Source: Caulobacter sp. (GTDB lineage: Bacteria > Pseudomonadota > Alphaproteobacteria > Caulobacterales > Caulobacteraceae). From it: DNA of 6,690 nucleotides. The stretch covers positions 1 through 6,690 of the forward strand of contig JACMOF010000033.1 in NCBI GenBank assembly GCA_014378155.1, written 5' to 3'. Below are positions 5,474 through 6,690 of the stretch, piece by piece (within the stretch, counting starts at the first letter, position 1; every line of letters begins with the position of its first letter). The translations under genes and the position numbers were made by a program. Below the pieces are notes generated by a model. The model was given only the letters and a program-made list of their open reading frames with translations, made no database searches and was not told the DNA's origin.

Positions 5474-5802
5474 CCGCACTTCACCTGCTGCACCACGCCG
5501 GTGTCGGGATTGAACAGGATGTTCAGCCGGTCGGCGCGGTAGTCCATGGTCACTGGGCAGGTGGTGCAGGCCACGCGCCAGCGCGAGGGATCGACCGGCG
5601 CGGGCAGCGACGTGCGGTTCTTGCCAACGAAGGCCTGGGCCTCCTTGACGCCGCACTGGTCCTTCTCGGCCGTCGGGCCCGTGGGCAAGGCGATGGCCGG
5701 GGGGGCGGTCGGCGTAGACGGCGGCGGCATCGGCGCAGGTTCGGGCGCGCTGGAGCACGAGGCCAGCACCAAGACGGCGCCCGCCAGCAGGAAACGCTTC
5801 AT
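5470..5802 (-). CDS. Lipoprotein with peptidase inhibitor I78 domain
   Basis: A 110-residue exported lipoprotein. MKRFLLAGAVLVLASC is a signal peptide ending in a lipobox (LASC), so C16 should be lipidated. A Pro/Ala-rich tether (about 18-45) leads to a domain of about 60 residues resembling inhibitor family I78 (Aspergillus elastase inhibitor type): CG..EAQAFVGKN, then TMDYRADRLNILFN and the terminal VKCG. C50 and C109 match the family's conserved disulfide. An extra CTTC pair (C79, C82) sits just before TMDYR, where I expect a Pro-Gly in typical members. The ATG at 5802 has GGGAG eight bases upstream; an in-frame ATG 15 bases earlier lacks a site and would push the lipobox inward. The ATG overlaps the holC stop (ATGA), implying coupled translation. 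Its stop lies in the end of the repeat at 5366-5473. Inhibition of a protease is inferred from family only. Confidence 0.85.
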   Translation of the reverse strand: MKRFLLAGAVLVLASCSSAPEPAPMPPPSTPTAPPAIALPTGPTAEKDQCGVKEAQAFVGKNRTSLPAPVDPSRWRVACTTCPVTMDYRADRLNILFNPDTGVVQQVKCG

Positions 5803-6260
5803 GCCTGTTTCTCCCATCCCCGTTCGGCGCCTTGGCGCCAGTAGGACACGGGGTGGCCCGCGCCCTTGAAAGCTTTCCATCGACCCCGCGCCAAACGCAG
5901 GGCTTCCTCGTCGCGGCCGTCGAATAGCAGGATACACCGCTCGAACCCCGTCAGATCGCCTGGCTCGGCGCCGTCGAGCAGGAACAACGCCTGACCACCG
6001 TTCGGGTTGTCGAGCTTGTCGGTCAGCAGCACCGGCTGGCGGTCGGCCATCGGCTCGTCGTCCAGCCCGTGGGGCAGGAAGCTGTCGTCCCTGAAGGTCC
6101 ACAGGTGAGCGTCCAGCGCCCGCAACCGCGCCGGATCGCCGCCGCGCACCAGCGCCCGCCAGCCGCGCCCCAGGGTCTTTTCCAGCAGCTCGGGCAGCAC
6201 CTGCTCCGTCGCGGTGCGCTCCAGGTGGTAGAACCAGATGTCGCAGCGCGCGGCGGTCAA
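5799..6260 (-). CDS. holC: DNA polymerase III subunit chi
   Basis: Chi links the clamp loader, through psi, to single-stranded DNA-binding protein at the replication fork. This 153-residue protein has family length and the conserved run of blocks: FYHLERTATEQVLPELLEK, GWRALV, LDAHLWTF, FLPHG, PVLLTD, LFLLDGAEP, ERCILLFDG, and a C-terminal ARGRWKAFK...YWRQ...GWEKQA. The start is a TTG at 6260, because FYHL must be near the N-terminus, no ATG precedes residue 71, and GAGG lies 9 bases before the TTG. That site overlaps the last codons of pepA, whose stop is 4 bases upstream, so the two are almost certainly co-transcribed. The pepA-holC order is common in proteobacteria. The downstream lipoprotein gene overlaps by ATGA. 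A rare start codon fits a low-abundance subunit, which is an inference. Confidence 0.94.
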   Translation of the reverse strand: MTAARCDIWFYHLERTATEQVLPELLEKTLGRGWRALVRGGDPARLRALDAHLWTFRDDSFLPHGLDDEPMADRQPVLLTDKLDNPNGGQALFLLDGAEPGDLTGFERCILLFDGRDEEALRLARGRWKAFKGAGHPVSYWRQGAERGWEKQA

Positions 6261-6264
6261 GGGG

Positions 6265-6690
6265 CTAGGCCTCGTAGGCGTCCGCGACCAGCCGGTTCAG
6301 CAGCCGAACGCCGAAGCCGACGGCGCCGTCCGGCACGGTCGGATCGGTCGAGGGCTTGCGCCAGGCCACCGAGGCGATGTCCAGATGCGCCCACGGCACG
6401 CCGTTGACGAATTTCTGCAGGAACAGGGCCGCGGTTATGGAACCGGCCGGGCGTCCCCCGATGTTCTTCAGGTCGGCGATCGGACTTTCGATCTGCTTCT
6501 CATAGGCGGCCGGCATCGGCATGCGCCACAGCGGCTCGCGCTCGGCCTTGCCGGCGGCCAGAAGTTTTTCAGACAAGCCGTCGTTATTGCTGAACAAACC
6601 GCCCAAGTCATGACCCAGAGAAATGATGATCGCCCCGGTCAGGGTGGCCAGGTCGATCATGAACTTTGGCTTGAAGCGCTCCTGGCAGTA
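6265..6690 (-). CDS. pepA: Leucyl aminopeptidase (M17), C-terminal part
   Basis: Cytosolic hexameric metallo-aminopeptidase that removes N-terminal residues from peptides; in some bacteria PepA also binds DNA. Only the last 141 residues are in the window; the frame is open to the right edge and the gene starts beyond it. Recognisable family blocks are [10 protein letters not shown] leading into [51 protein letters not shown] and [12 protein letters not shown]. The metal-ligand signature NTDAEGR and the catalytic lysine lie upstream of the window and cannot be checked. The ATG at 6660 is internal, inside the conserved [10 protein letters not shown] block, and is not the start. It is the first visible gene of the - strand operon pepA-holC-lipoprotein, so the operon promoter is off the right edge. 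Confidence 0.95.
   Translation of the reverse strand, partial: YCQERFKPKFMIDLATLTGAIIISLGHDLGGLFSNNDGLSEKLLAAGKAEREPLWRMPMPAAYEKQIESPIADLKNIGGRPAGSITAALFLQKFVNGVPWAHLDIASVAWRKPSTDPTVPDGAVGFGVRLLNRLVADAYEA

Noticed and set aside
5803..6102. Longer reading of the lipoprotein frame (210 residues in total) starting at 6102 inside holC
   Set aside because: The extension is out-of-frame holC sequence, and it would bury the signal peptide and lipobox. The ATG at 5802 has a good ribosome site and gives a proper lipoprotein.

Overview
The window is about 6.7 kb of GC-rich, densely coded chromosome, most likely from an alphaproteobacterium of the Caulobacter type. Three things support this: strong G/C at third codon positions, an ndk promoter resembling the Caulobacter housekeeping-sigma form (TTGnCGS, 14-bp spacer, GCTAnAA), and an intergenic palindromic repeat of a kind I recall from many alphaproteobacterial genomes. 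The genus is inferred from these features and not proven.

Layout, left to right. The 3' part of purN (purine synthesis, + strand) runs in from the left edge. It meets a cytosolic PAS/HisKA_2 histidine kinase gene (- strand) tail to tail, and the two stop codons share one CTAG. Upstream of the kinase, and separated from it by a good intrinsic terminator, is ndk (nucleoside diphosphate kinase, - strand). A roughly 100-bp gap then holds what look like divergent promoters for ndk and for a 625-residue YheS-like ABC-F ATPase (+ strand). After an 11-bp hairpin come two + strand genes I cannot assign: a 138-residue protein and a 226-residue protein with a Cys/His putative zinc site. The gap after them is filled by a 108-bp double-hairpin repeat. 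The right end is a - strand operon: the 3' part of pepA (leucyl aminopeptidase), holC (DNA polymerase III chi, TTG start) and a small lipoprotein with a peptidase-inhibitor I78 domain. holC and the lipoprotein gene overlap by ATGA.

Most of the window is core housekeeping: purine and nucleotide supply, ribosome-associated ATPase, replisome clamp-loader subunit and peptidase. The pair of unassigned genes at 4219-5355, bounded by a hairpin and a repeat, is the only part that looks accessory. I found no RNA genes, CRISPR array, insertion sequence or complete mobile element, and no convincing new multi-gene system. The most interesting items are the zinc-site orphan, the I78 lipoprotein with an extra CxxC, the repeat that supplies that gene's stop codon, and the ndk/ABC-F promoters that seem to share one -10 region.
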